Source: Pseudomonadota bacterium (lineage in GTDB: Bacteria > Myxococcota_A > UBA796 > GCA-2862545). From it: a stretch of 50,134 nucleotides of DNA. Location of the stretch: NCBI GenBank assembly GCA_023954855.1, contig JAGSGY010000037.1, positions 1-50,134 on the forward strand. Direction: 5' to 3'. The notes beneath the pieces are model-generated. The model was given only the letters and a program-made list of their open reading frames with translations, did no database searches and had not been told where the DNA came from. The translations under genes were made by a program, and so were the position numbers. Each line of letters begins with the position of its first letter. Positions within the stretch are counted from its first letter, which is position 1. Shown here piece after piece: positions 18,344 to 27,154 of the stretch.

Positions 18344-19218
18344 AGCGCCTCCCCGAGTCGGATGTGCAGACAGCCTACGCTGCCGCCGGACTTCAGGAAC
18401 TCGCTGGTCTCGACCTCGACGACCTCGAGACCGCGAGACCTTGCGACCTCAGCCGAGAATGTGCAGCCGCGCTGCACGACGAAGTGCCCACGAACGCTGA
18501 CCCCGTTGCAGGCGAAGCCGCGCGCAGCCTCTTGCACGGGCACGGCGACGGCGTCTGGGAAGCAAGCGTGGATGGCGGCAAGACCGGCATCGTCAAAGGC
18601 CTGCCGGACATAAAGCGCACAGCGCTCATCCAGCGGCGAGAGGCAGGTGTCGAGGTGGTAGAAGCGGTCATCCACCAGACGAAGCGCCACCACGGGCGCT
18701 TGAATGAGGTCAGCAAAGGGCTCGAGGGCCGTGCGATGGGTCCGAAACCCCCATCCCGCATAGGCGAAGCGACGCCCCGGATGCCAGAGCACATCCCCCA
18801 TCCCCTCGAACACAGAGTTCGGCGGTAACTCGAGGCACTCGAAGCCCGCGTCCTCATAGAAGGCCCGAAAGTGTGCGACCTCAGGCCGCCGCTGCGGCAT
18901 GGCCATCTGCGAGAGCACCACCCGGCGCGTCCCGTCACGAAGTGGAAAGCTCTGATTCGCGGCGAACACCAGGTCAGCAAGATGCTCGTCGGCGCGCAAC
19001 ACCGACACGTCCAAGCCAATGTCTAGGAAGACCTGCACCAAGTCTTGCCATTGTTGCCGTGCAACGACCTTGTCGACGCTACCGATGTGCCCGTCCATGT
19101 AGGCATTGATCACGTACTCGACATCGAAGTGCTCGGGGTCCGCCATCACTGCCGCGATGTCGGGCGTCCGCGGCGGCGCTGAAGTCGGTCGAAACGGAGG
19201 TCTATCGACAATGGGCAA
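18340..19218 (-). CDS. DDAH / amidinotransferase-family arginine-modifying enzyme
   Basis: From the TTG at 19218 (GGAG eight bases upstream) the product is 292 residues. HFDVEYVINAYMDG near the N-terminus and the catalytic series FEGMGDVLW (Glu), FYHLDTCLSPLD (His) and SGGSVGCLHIRL (Cys283) identify it as a pentein-fold hydrolase of the dimethylarginine dimethylaminohydrolase type, with active-site residues intact. It may hydrolyse methylated arginine to citrulline, or another guanidine. Coupling to arginine deiminase supports an arginine-to-citrulline theme. Upstream in-frame starts would run through the promoter region and have unlikely composition. Confidence 0.85.
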   Translation of the reverse strand: MPIVDRPPFRPTSAPPRTPDIAAVMADPEHFDVEYVINAYMDGHIGSVDKVVARQQWQDLVQVFLDIGLDVSVLRADEHLADLVFAANQSFPLRDGTRRVVLSQMAMPQRRPEVAHFRAFYEDAGFECLELPPNSVFEGMGDVLWHPGRRFAYAGWGFRTHRTALEPFADLIQAPVVALRLVDDRFYHLDTCLSPLDERCALYVRQAFDDAGLAAIHACFPDAVAVPVQEAARGFACNGVSVRGHFVVQRGCTFSAEVARSRGLEVVEVETSEFLKSGGSVGCLHIRLGEAL

Positions 19219-19351
19219 GACGCGTTCTCCAAGGCTGCCACACCCTATCTGAGCCCCGGATTCGTTGTTTGAGAACGAATTCCGCGCCCTGCAGACGCGG
19301 ACGATCAGCGGACTTGGAGGGGTGCTCCCCGGCAATGCGCGAATGCGGCCC

Positions 19352-19379
19352 TTGACAGGTCTAGGGCAGGCGTTAGTTT
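19352..19379 (+). promoter_or_regulatory. candidate promoter of the gene at 19430
   Basis: TTGACA (19352-19357, perfect) and TAGTTT (19374-19379) are 16 bases apart. The predicted start point lies just before the palindrome at 19399. Confidence 0.5.
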
Positions 19380-19398
19380 CGGGGTGCGAGAGCAAAGA

Positions 19399-19416
19399 TG
19401 AATGAGCATTCATTCA
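19399..19416 (+). promoter_or_regulatory. FadR/TetR-type operator
   Basis: TGAATGA-GCAT-TCATTCA is a perfect 7-4-7 inverted repeat. Both arms are those of the box bound by the Bacillus TetR-family fatty-acid repressor FadR (TGAATGA, four bases, TCATTCA). It sits one base before the AGGAGG ribosome-binding site, downstream of the predicted transcription start, as a roadblock operator. Confidence 0.7.
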
Positions 19417-19429
19417 CAGGAGGATTCGC

Positions 19430-19888
19430 ATGATCGCCCGTATTCTGGACGATATCCGCACAGCCCCCGAGCGCCTGAACAACAAGCGCGTCGACCTCAG
19501 CCAGAAGCTTCGGCAGACGGCGCACACCGCTCGCGGTACCACCAGCGAGAAGGTCTTCGACGTCCGCATCCACGCGCTCACCCGCGTGGAGAGCCTGCTC
19601 GACCTGGTCGACGAGCTTCCCGTGCTCAAGCTCGTGACGGCTCCAGCTCACGGCCTTGCCGCGGATCGCCTCGCCAAGGCCAAGAGCCCGGCGCTCGAGA
19701 ACTACGACGAGCTCAACGCCAAGGATGTTCGCACTGGCATCAGCGGACTGACCCGCACGCAGGTCATCGCCCTGATTCGCTACGAGGCCGACAACAAGGC
19801 CCGCAAGACGGTCATCGCTGCCGGCGAGAAGGCCATCGAGCGTCTCGACAAGCTGCCCGAGCCCGTCGCTGCGGTCGCTGCGGCCTAG
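19430..19888 (+). CDS. small Ala/Lys-rich helical protein, phasin-sized
   Basis: The 152-residue protein is soluble and mostly helical. The N-terminal half (TAPERLNNKRVDLSQKLRQT) resembles amphipathic granule- or lipid-associated helices. The C-terminal half contains YDELNAKDVRTGISGLTRTQ followed by VIALIRYEADNKARKTVI, a short module seen appended to many actinobacterial and deltaproteobacterial proteins. AGGAGG lies six bases before the ATG. The FadR-like operator directly upstream suggests induction by long-chain acyl-CoA. A lipid- or polyhydroxyalkanoate-granule role is only an inference from size, composition and that box. Confidence 0.75.
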   Translation: MIARILDDIRTAPERLNNKRVDLSQKLRQTAHTARGTTSEKVFDVRIHALTRVESLLDLVDELPVLKLVTAPAHGLAADRLAKAKSPALENYDELNAKDVRTGISGLTRTQVIALIRYEADNKARKTVIAAGEKAIERLDKLPEPVAAVAAA

Positions 19889-19931
19889 CTCCGATTTCCA
19901 TGCCGTGACTTCTCCACGGCGTCCACGCAAG

Positions 19932-19959
19932 CGCCCGTCCCGATCCGTCGGGGCGGGCG
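19932..19959. terminator. bidirectional GC-rich hairpin
   Basis: CGCCCGTCCCGA (19932-19943) pairs with TCGGGGCGGGCG (19948-19959) with one G-T wobble and a four-base loop. It lies between two convergent genes. There is no U-tract on either side. Confidence 0.5.
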
Positions 19960-19973
19960 TCCGTACTGAGCGA

Positions 19974-20684
19974 CTAGGCCCGCTCGTCCCGGGTCTGCTT
20001 GAGGCGCTCGAGGAACAGGGCCTCGAGTCCGGCATCGCCGAGCTCGGACATCTGCTCGTCGGCGACCACCCTTCCGTGGGCAAGCATCACGACGCGGTCG
20101 GCGACGGCCTGAACGGTGTCTACGACGTGCGTCGACAAGATCACGGTGTGACCTTGGTCGACCAGTCCGCGCAGTCGGGACTTCACACGCGCGGCGCTCG
20201 GTGGATCGAGGCCATTCAGAGACTCATCGAGGACGAGTACGTCGGGCTTGCCGAGCACCGCCGCCGCGAGAGCCGTCTTGCGTCGCATGCCCTGGGAGTA
20301 CTCGCGAAGAAGGCGGTCGGCATCCTCGCCAAGCCCGGTGAATTCGAGCGCCTCCTCGACATCCCCTCCCCCGCGTACGCCGGCGACGAAGGTGAGAAAC
20401 TCGCGAGCGGTGAGGTAATCATAGACGGCGGGCTCCTCGGGCACAGCACCCACGTGCATGCGAGCCTCACGGGGCGCCGCATGCACATCGACTCCACAGA
20501 CGCGGACCTGCCCTTCGCTCGGCGCCAGCGTGCCGATGAGGGTCTTCATGAGCGTCGACTTACCGGCGCCGTTGTGCCCGATCAGTCCCACGAAGCTGCC
20601 GCGCTCGAGCGTGAGATCGACGCGGTCCACCGCCACCACGCGGCCAAAGGTCCTGCGGACACCTACGAACTCGACTGCACTCAC
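19974..20684 (-). CDS. ABC transporter ATP-binding protein
   Basis: The 236-residue protein starts on GTG 20684 behind AGGAGGT and overlaps the permease stop by four bases. Walker A is GHNGAGKST, the Q-loop region has AVPEEPAVYDYLTAREFL, the signature is YSQGMRRK and Walker B is VLVLDESLNGLDP, with the switch His in STHVVD. It is of the ABC-2-exporter or natA/ccmA type. With the membrane protein upstream it should form an export system of unknown substrate. Confidence 0.92.
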   Translation of the reverse strand: MSAVEFVGVRRTFGRVVAVDRVDLTLERGSFVGLIGHNGAGKSTLMKTLIGTLAPSEGQVRVCGVDVHAAPREARMHVGAVPEEPAVYDYLTAREFLTFVAGVRGGGDVEEALEFTGLGEDADRLLREYSQGMRRKTALAAAVLGKPDVLVLDESLNGLDPPSAARVKSRLRGLVDQGHTVILSTHVVDTVQAVADRVVMLAHGRVVADEQMSELGDAGLEALFLERLKQTRDERA

Positions 20685-22039
20685 AAGCCACCTCCTGTCG
20701 CCAAGACGGCGAGCGCACTGCCCGCCACGGCCGCCACGGGACCGTATACGAGGACTCCACGGTCCTTGAGTCGGGTGCAAGCCACCGCCGTCACGACCGC
20801 ACCACACACCGCCAGCTCGCCGAGCGCCAGAGCCTGTCCACCCGCGGCGAACCCATGGCGAACCGACACCGCCACCACCGGCACAAGGACCGCCGGCTGA
20901 AGCCAGCTCGCCAAGACGACCGAGCGTGCCAGACCTCGTTTCACGCGGTCAGGCGGGAACCAGACGCGAAGAAAAGCCGGCTCATCGCGCTCGAGAAGGA
21001 CGCCGACGGACGCCGTCAGCCAGACTCCGAGAATGCCGATCGCCAGGCCACGTCCAGGCGCATCGGGATCCGCGCTCCACGACGCCATCGCGGCCAGCAC
21101 GCCCACCCCCCACATGCCCGAGATCCAGGTTCGGCGCGCACGCCAGCCATGTCGAAGATCCTTGAGCGCGTATCGAGCGACGTCGGTCGGCAAGAAGCGT
21201 GGCATCCAGTCGAGGTAGGCCGCCGTCGCCTCTTCGGAGGCCTCGACCAGGGCGTAGCGGGCATCGATATCTGCGAGTACAGCGCTCGCACGGAACCAAC
21301 CTCGACGGGCCAGACCCGGAACTCGCCACATGGCAATTCCCGCGGCAACGAGTGGCAGCAGCAGTGCGACCGCGGCACTGGGCTGGCCCAAGGCCATGCG
21401 GCGCACCCCCTCGGTCGCGAGCACCACCGGCACGCCCGCAAGTGCAAGCGCGAGCCCCGGAGCCCAGAGGAAGGCCGCCTGTTCACGCGGGTTGCTGCCG
21501 CGCACAAGATCGAGAAGCCCAGCGAAGCGCGGGTCTTCAGCGGCCGAGATGGCCAGCAAGTGCACAGCCCCCGAGACCGCGATGCCGGTGGCCCCGGCGC
21601 CGAGCATCACGCCCACCGCACCCGCCCAGGCGAGCCACTGTCCATCGAGGCCGATGGGAAGCAGGAGAATGGCGGCCACGAGCGGCACCCAGCTGCGTGC
21701 ACGGGCGACATCTGCCAATTCCTCGATCGCCACCTCGCCCGGATCGACCGGGAGAATCGCGAGCACGTGGCGGCTCTCGGAGCGGATCAGCGCCCCATAG
21801 GTATCGATCGCAAACAGGCTGATTACCACCAACGCGAGACGAATCACCACGCCGAAGATGCCCGCGGCGTCGGGGTCAGGCCGCCCGATGAAGTGCAGAA
21901 ACACCGGCTTGAACAACGGAGCGACCACCACACCGGCAGCCACCGGCGTAAGCCACTGAGCCAAGGTGGCCAGGGTTCCCTGCTGGGATCGACGATGCTG
22001 GCGGATCAGGCGTCTGGCATGGCGGTGTGGATTCGGCAC
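20681..22039 (-). CDS. ABC-2-type membrane protein (putative permease)
   Basis: From GTG 22039 the product is 452 residues; a GTG at 22114 with AGGGG upstream is an equally open alternative. It has about ten hydrophobic segments, such as FGVVIRLALVVISLFAID and AVGVMLGAGATGIAVSGAV, and a charged central region (ALVEASEEATAAYLDWMPRF). No family is recognised from memory, but position and coupling to an ABC ATPase make it the membrane partner. The start is uncertain because both sites are weak. Confidence 0.75.
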   Translation of the reverse strand: MPNPHRHARRLIRQHRRSQQGTLATLAQWLTPVAAGVVVAPLFKPVFLHFIGRPDPDAAGIFGVVIRLALVVISLFAIDTYGALIRSESRHVLAILPVDPGEVAIEELADVARARSWVPLVAAILLLPIGLDGQWLAWAGAVGVMLGAGATGIAVSGAVHLLAISAAEDPRFAGLLDLVRGSNPREQAAFLWAPGLALALAGVPVVLATEGVRRMALGQPSAAVALLLPLVAAGIAMWRVPGLARRGWFRASAVLADIDARYALVEASEEATAAYLDWMPRFLPTDVARYALKDLRHGWRARRTWISGMWGVGVLAAMASWSADPDAPGRGLAIGILGVWLTASVGVLLERDEPAFLRVWFPPDRVKRGLARSVVLASWLQPAVLVPVVAVSVRHGFAAGGQALALGELAVCGAVVTAVACTRLKDRGVLVYGPVAAVAGSALAVLATGGGL

Positions 22040-22236
22040 TCGCTCCCCTAACCCAAACGCGCGGAACACCGCTGAGGTGCGCCCGCAGCGCCTCACAAGT
22101 CCCTGACGAGCCACAAGAAAGCCCCTAGACCCCTGACAATCGCTTGCGGATCGGTCGCCAAGGGGGTAGATCGCGGACGTTCTCGGGTGCTTTCCCCTTT
22201 GGATGGCCCTCCGAATCTCTTTCCTCGAGGTGTTTT

Positions 22237-22812
22237 ATGGCACGTTTTCTCGCCCTTGCTCTGTTCCTTGGCTCCAACGCCTTCGCAGCGGACATCGAGC
22301 TAGACGAGCTTCCCGAGGCCGAGGTCGTTGAAGGGACCCCCGCCGGTGAGATCGACCTCTCCGACGACGATGACTTCGCCATCGACATGAGCGCTCCCGC
22401 GCCGGTCGCCGCCCAGCCAGCGCTCCCGACCGTCGACCTCTCCGACGACGAGGACGACTTCGAGATCGAGGCCGCCCCCGCTTCAACGGCGAGCATCGCA
22501 GCTCCCGGCCCGCAGCTCCCCACCGTCGACCACGTCGACTTCGGTGACGACGACGACTTCGCCTTCGAGACCAAGACGGCCACCGCTTCCACCGGTCGCG
22601 CCAGCTCGAGCGTCGAACTGGTCGAACTCGACGAAGACGTCGAGGCCAGCCTTGACGAGGACATCGACGCCGACGCCCGCGTCGAGCTTCCCGAGCTCGA
22701 GGGTCTCGACGATGCAGGCATCCCGGAAGAGGCGGCCGCCGAGCCCGCGACCACCGCTGCCGACCTGAAGGGCCTGCTCTCCGACGACGACGACATCGAG
22801 CTCGACTGGTAG
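22237..22812 (+). CDS. very acidic exported protein
   Basis: The 191-residue product opens with a signal peptide, MARFLALALFLGSNAFA, with cleavage likely after A-F-A. The mature part is extremely acidic, with blocks such as DLSDDDDFAID, DDEDDFEIE and DDDDIELDW, and almost no Lys or Arg. The repeated unit P-T-V-D-x-x-D-x-x-D-D-D-D-F is present three times. It may bind divalent cations or serve as a periplasmic spacer; no known family. The ATG has GAGGTG upstream. The transcript ends in a strong hairpin. Confidence 0.82.
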   Translation: MARFLALALFLGSNAFAADIELDELPEAEVVEGTPAGEIDLSDDDDFAIDMSAPAPVAAQPALPTVDLSDDEDDFEIEAAPASTASIAAPGPQLPTVDHVDFGDDDDFAFETKTATASTGRASSSVELVELDEDVEASLDEDIDADARVELPELEGLDDAGIPEEAAAEPATTAADLKGLLSDDDDIELDW

Positions 22813-22828
22813 AGCCAGCGCCTCACGC

Positions 22829-22863
22829 AAAACCCCCGGTAGGTCCAGCCTACCGGGGGTTTT
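22829..22863. terminator. strong bidirectional intrinsic terminator
   Basis: A perfect 15-bp stem (22829-22843 with 22849-22863), five-base loop, core CCCCCGGTAGG / CCTACCGGGGG flanked by AAAA and TTTT. It serves the acidic-protein gene on the plus strand and miaB on the minus strand. Confidence 0.93.
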
Positions 22864-22888
22864 GTGTTTCCGGCCTCAGGGCGCGAGC

Positions 22889-24229
22889 CTAGACGCGCTC
22901 ACCGCGCGCGGTGTGAGTGAAGCCACGAGTCACCCGAACCGGAACCGTCTTTCGGACCAGCGACAGGTCGCCCGGGAAGTTGACCATCAGGTTCGTGTCC
23001 GTCCGCCCGCAGATCACGCCGGGATCGTGACGGGACCAGCCCTCGACCAAGACGTCGACGACCTTGCCCTCGTGCCCTCGCGTCCACGCCGAAGACAGCT
23101 CGCGCTGGCGGTTCTGCAGGCGGGTGAGACGAGCGCCGGCGACGTCGTTCGGAACCAGTGGGTCCTTCAGTCGCAGTGCCGGAGTCCCCGGACGCGGGCT
23201 GTACTTGAACGAATACGACCCAATGAAGCCCACTTCGTCGAGGAGGGTCATCGTGTCTTCGAACTGCTCCTCGGTCTCGCCAGGAAAACCGACGATGAAG
23301 TCCGTCGTCATGACCAGGTCCGGACGGGCGTCCTTGAGTGCGGCGCAGATCTCGAGGAAGCGCTCGCGCTTGTAGTAGCGCTTCATGCGGCGAAGGATGC
23401 GGTTGTTGCCCGACTGCACCGGAAGATGCAGGTAAGACGAGAGCTTTGGAAGGTCCCGGTACGCCTGAACGACGTCGTCGCCCATGTCCCGGGGATGGCT
23501 GGTCGTGTAGCGAATGCGCTCGACGCCCTCGACATCACTTACAGCGTAAAGCAGCTCTGCGAAGGTCTTCTCCCCCGGCGTCTTCAGCCCGTATGAGTTG
23601 ACGTTCTGGCCGATGAGCGTGATCTCGACGACACCCTGGTCGACCAGTGCCTTCACCTCATCGACAATCTGGCTGCTCGACCGGCTCGCCTCTGCCCCAC
23701 GAGTCGTGGGCACGATGCAGAAGGTGCACTTGTTGTCGCAGCCCTTCTGAATGGTCACGAAGGCACCGACCTGCTGGTCGTCGACCGTCTCGACCTCGGT
23801 CACGAAGGGGTAGGTCTCGAGATCGAGAAACTCCGTGTCGAGTACGCGCTTTCCGTCCATCGCCTCGCGGACAAGCTGGTTCACATGCGGCACACCGTCG
23901 GGTCCGAAGACCAGGTCCAGATCCGAGTAGCGCTTGAGCAGGGCGTCGCCCTCTTGTTGGGCGACACAGCCGGCGATGCCGATAGTCACGGGCTGGCCGT
24001 TCTTCTTCATGCGCCGGTATTCACCGAGGGCCGAGTGCATCTTCTGCTCGGCCTTGTCGCGAATCGAGCAGGTGTTGAGCAAGATCAGGTCGGCATCGCC
24101 AGGGTCCTGAGTTGCGGTGAAGCCGTCCGTGCCGAGCTTGGCCCGGATCTTCGCCGAGTCGTACTCGTTCATCTGGCATCCGAAGGTGTGGATGAACACC
24201 TTCTTCTCGGCACTGATTGGCTCGGACAT
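22889..24229 (-). CDS. miaB: tRNA (N6-isopentenyl adenosine(37)-C2)-methylthiotransferase
   Basis: The 446-residue radical-SAM enzyme adds the 2-methylthio group to i6A37 of tRNAs reading U-starting codons. The N-terminal UPF0004 domain has Cys in FGCQMN, LNTCSIRDKA and IAGCVAQ for the auxiliary cluster. The radical-SAM motif is KGCDNKCTFC and is followed by VPTTRG. A C-terminal TRAM domain is present. ATG 24229 is preceded by GGGAG at eight bases; in-frame starts further up (24244, 24283) add an unconserved leader. Confidence 0.96.
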   Translation of the reverse strand: MSEPISAEKKVFIHTFGCQMNEYDSAKIRAKLGTDGFTATQDPGDADLILLNTCSIRDKAEQKMHSALGEYRRMKKNGQPVTIGIAGCVAQQEGDALLKRYSDLDLVFGPDGVPHVNQLVREAMDGKRVLDTEFLDLETYPFVTEVETVDDQQVGAFVTIQKGCDNKCTFCIVPTTRGAEASRSSSQIVDEVKALVDQGVVEITLIGQNVNSYGLKTPGEKTFAELLYAVSDVEGVERIRYTTSHPRDMGDDVVQAYRDLPKLSSYLHLPVQSGNNRILRRMKRYYKRERFLEICAALKDARPDLVMTTDFIVGFPGETEEQFEDTMTLLDEVGFIGSYSFKYSPRPGTPALRLKDPLVPNDVAGARLTRLQNRQRELSSAWTRGHEGKVVDVLVEGWSRHDPGVICGRTDTNLMVNFPGDLSLVRKTVPVRVTRGFTHTARGERV

Positions 24230-24306
24230 GACCGCGACTCCCATGGGAACCGCGTTCCTAGCGCCAGTGCAGGCCGAGCGCAACGTCCGGGGGCCCGGTA
24301 CGAGCG

Positions 24307-26670
24307 CTAGATCGGTCGCGACACCGGAATCCAGACCAACTCGAGGCGCGTGAGCCGCACGTCGCTCTTCTCGAGACCCACCTCTTGGTTCTCGATGCCC
24401 CCCATCTTGGCGCTCCAGTCGAGCCGAAGGTCCGCGATGGCGCTCTCAGTCTCGTGCCGCAGCTCTTCGATGTCGTCCTGCAGGTCTTCGATGGCGTCTT
24501 CGGTGTCACCGACCCGGCGGCGTGCCTTGGAGGTCTGCTGGCGACGGCCCATGGCCGAGGTCAGGCTCTTCCGACGGCCGAAGAACATGCTCATCACCGT
24601 CTCGGCGGCACCAATCAGCTCATTTCCAGCACGGGCGCGGGCATCCTCCTGGTAGCCATCGAGTCGGCGTTCGAGCTGGTCGCGCTTGTCCTCAAGGCGG
24701 TCGACCTTGGTCTTGACGCTCCGCTGGAGCTTGGCGATGGCCTCATCCGCCTTGTCGTCGAGCGCGGAACGCACGCGGTTTGCGAACACTTCGCGCGCCT
24801 CGCCACCCCGGCTGACCATGCGCAGCTCCCGATGACGGAACATCTCAGTGGTCTGGCCCTGCCAGATGTCCTCGATGATGCGCTTTTGGCGGGAGGTGAG
24901 CTCACGAGCCGTGTCGAGCTCTTCGGGCAGTCCGGCGAACAGCGCGTTCTTCGGCGGGTTCGAAGACAGATCGCTGGCCTCGAACTCCAGAGAGACAGAG
25001 TCGAGTGACTCCATGGGAAAAAACAGGCGATGCTCGGTACGGTCCTCGTCGAAGTGCTGTCCCTCGTCGAAGTGCAGCTGCAGCTCGGCGTACAGCGCGG
25101 GCTCCCAGAGTGTGCGGCCATCCTCGCGAGCCTGAACGGCACGGTGGCCCACAGCCTCGGCAAATCGGGCCGAGAAGGCGACATCGGGGCGCAGAAAGCG
25201 GGCCTTGAGTCCCTCGGGAAGGACGGGAAGCACCTCGCTCCAGCCCTCTGGAGTGGACGGTGCGGCCGGAGAACCGGGGCTCGAGGACTGCGCACTCGCC
25301 TCGAGAGGCTTCGGAAGCTTCGCGATCTCGCGCTTCGTCATCGGGCCGCGCAGCCAGCTCATCGCCCACCGGCTGTGGACCAACTTCGGCGACTCTTCGC
25401 GCACATCCCGCATGACGAACACGCGAGGCTTGAGGTCCTCGAGCCAGGCGGCCACGACCTTCTCGTCTGCCGCGCCCGCGGAGGCGAGACCATCGACGAC
25501 CTTCGCCCGGTCCTGCTCGGTGTGGAGACGGCCGACGAGCCAGAGGCCGGCATTCGAGAGCGTCGCGTAGTCGACGTCCACCGGGTTCTGGGTCACCAGC
25601 ATGGTGCCCAATCCGACCGCGCGTGCCTGCTTCATCAGGGTGAGAATCGGCTTCTTGCTCGGGGGATTGCGTGGGTACGGCGGCACGAAGCCGAACACTT
25701 CGTCGAAGTAGAGCAACGCGCGAAGCTGTGAGCTTCCGGGCTGATGCCGCGACCAGGCCACCAACTTGTGCAGCAGCTGCCCGACAAAGAACTGCCGTTC
25801 CGACTCGTCGAGATGGGCGAGCGAGAAGATGTTGACCGGAGCCCGTCCTCCCTCGGCGGTGAGCAGCAGATCGGGCGAGAGTGGAACGCCAGAAGACCAA
25901 GCCGCGAAGCCCGGGGCAGCCAGCACGCCATTGAGGGCCATCGCCAGCTTCATGCGCGCGGCACGCGGGAAGAATTGGTCCACGCTGAACACGCCGACCT
26001 TGCCGAACGGCGGGTCGACGATTCGGGGTAGCAGGTGCTCTACCGACAGGGACTCGCCCTTGGCCCAGGCTTCGTCGAGCACCTTGGTGAGCACGATGTG
26101 CTCGGGATCGCTGACCGGATCGAGCTCGCGGCCCAAGAGTCCGAGAAGTGCTGAGACTGTGCCCGCTGCGAGGTCGGCACGCGTCTCGTCGTCGACGTCG
26201 TCCGGAGCCGCAAAGCTGCCGAGCACGTCGACCTGGATACCCGCGGAAGACCCGGGGGTGAACACGCGAACCTCGGCGCGCTCTTGGTAGGCGGCGACAC
26301 GGTCGGGACCGATGCCCCAGCCCGCCAGTCCGGACTTCCACTTGGCGGCGGTCTTCGTAGCGTACTCGCTGACGGTCATGCCAGCCCGCTCGGCGACCGC
26401 GGGATCGACCCAGGGCGCAAAGCTCGACGGGGCCAGGTCGCCAAAGGCAAGCGCGAGATTCGTCATGTCCCCTTTCGGGTCGATGATGATCAGCGGTACG
26501 CCCTGGAGCGCCAGCTCCTCGAGCATCACCACGCACATGCCGGTCTTGCCGCTGCCGGTCATGCCGAGGCACACCGCGTGCGAAGTCAGCCGGTCCGCCT
26601 TGAAGGTGACGTCTTCCCCGTTGGGAGCGCCGGCCTCGACATCGTACTCCCGTCCGAGAAAGAGCTTCAC
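24307..26670 (-). CDS. HerA/DUF853-like ATPase with C-terminal coiled coil
   Basis: The 787-residue protein has Walker A GMTGSGKT at residues 36-43, IIIDPKGDMTNLAL after it and Walker B ALLYFDEVFGF, as in HerA/FtsK-type ATPases annotated 'ATP-binding protein, DUF87/DUF853'. The C-terminal ~200 residues are rich in Arg, Glu, Asp and Lys, with long coiled-coil heptads (KTKVDRLEDKRDQLERRLDG and a final stretch containing LQDDIEELRHETESAIADL). It starts on GTG 26670, sharing one base with the stop of the small upstream gene, with GGGAGG in that gene's last codons. A DNA- or protein-translocating hexamer is likely; the substrate is unknown. Confidence 0.85.
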   Translation of the reverse strand: MKLFLGREYDVEAGAPNGEDVTFKADRLTSHAVCLGMTGSGKTGMCVVMLEELALQGVPLIIIDPKGDMTNLALAFGDLAPSSFAPWVDPAVAERAGMTVSEYATKTAAKWKSGLAGWGIGPDRVAAYQERAEVRVFTPGSSAGIQVDVLGSFAAPDDVDDETRADLAAGTVSALLGLLGRELDPVSDPEHIVLTKVLDEAWAKGESLSVEHLLPRIVDPPFGKVGVFSVDQFFPRAARMKLAMALNGVLAAPGFAAWSSGVPLSPDLLLTAEGGRAPVNIFSLAHLDESERQFFVGQLLHKLVAWSRHQPGSSQLRALLYFDEVFGFVPPYPRNPPSKKPILTLMKQARAVGLGTMLVTQNPVDVDYATLSNAGLWLVGRLHTEQDRAKVVDGLASAGAADEKVVAAWLEDLKPRVFVMRDVREESPKLVHSRWAMSWLRGPMTKREIAKLPKPLEASAQSSSPGSPAAPSTPEGWSEVLPVLPEGLKARFLRPDVAFSARFAEAVGHRAVQAREDGRTLWEPALYAELQLHFDEGQHFDEDRTEHRLFFPMESLDSVSLEFEASDLSSNPPKNALFAGLPEELDTARELTSRQKRIIEDIWQGQTTEMFRHRELRMVSRGGEAREVFANRVRSALDDKADEAIAKLQRSVKTKVDRLEDKRDQLERRLDGYQEDARARAGNELIGAAETVMSMFFGRRKSLTSAMGRRQQTSKARRRVGDTEDAIEDLQDDIEELRHETESAIADLRLDWSAKMGGIENQEVGLEKSDVRLTRLELVWIPVSRPI

Positions 26671-27041
26671 TAGTCCTCCCAGGGCGGAATCACGTCGACG
26701 AGCAAGTCTGCGATGCCGTCGCTATCAGGGCTTCGCGCGTCGTCAATCTCGTCACCGTACTGCTGGGCAATGGCGCTGATGTACTTGCTCAAGTCGGAGG
26801 CCGAGACGTCATCGGTGACGACGGCGCAGAACGCCAGTCCGAGGCGAACCTGCACTTTCCATCCGAGGCGCCACTCTTCGTAGAGCTTGGTGCCTTCGGC
26901 CTTGCGCTCACCCTCGAACACTTCTTCGACGCATGCGCCGACCATCGCGACGAGATCCGGATCGCAGTCGCCGACTTCCGGCTCTGCGTAGAGCGGACGT
27001 TCGAAGTCGCCATCGAGTGCGATGATCAGTGCCTCAAGCAT
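26670..27041 (-). CDS. small acidic protein coupled to the HerA-like ATPase
   Basis: The 123-residue product is soluble and acidic. The pattern YEEWRLGWKVQVRLGLAFCA followed by a helix and the closing DDARSPDSDGIADLLVDVIP looks like a longin or roadblock-type alpha/beta domain, but this is a visual judgement. Its TAG overlaps the GTG of the ATPase by one base, so translation is linked and the two products may interact. It lies 113 bases downstream of a Ser/Thr kinase gene on the same strand. Confidence 0.72.
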   Translation of the reverse strand: MLEALIIALDGDFERPLYAEPEVGDCDPDLVAMVGACVEEVFEGERKAEGTKLYEEWRLGWKVQVRLGLAFCAVVTDDVSASDLSKYISAIAQQYGDEIDDARSPDSDGIADLLVDVIPPWED

Positions 27042-27154
27042 GGCCTCTGCCTCCCGTGCCCCGAAGGGCCGTCACGGGTGGGGCATACCAGAAGATGAGC
27101 CACACTCCAAGCCCCGCACCGCAATCAGCCCCACTTTCATCAGCGATGCAGGCC

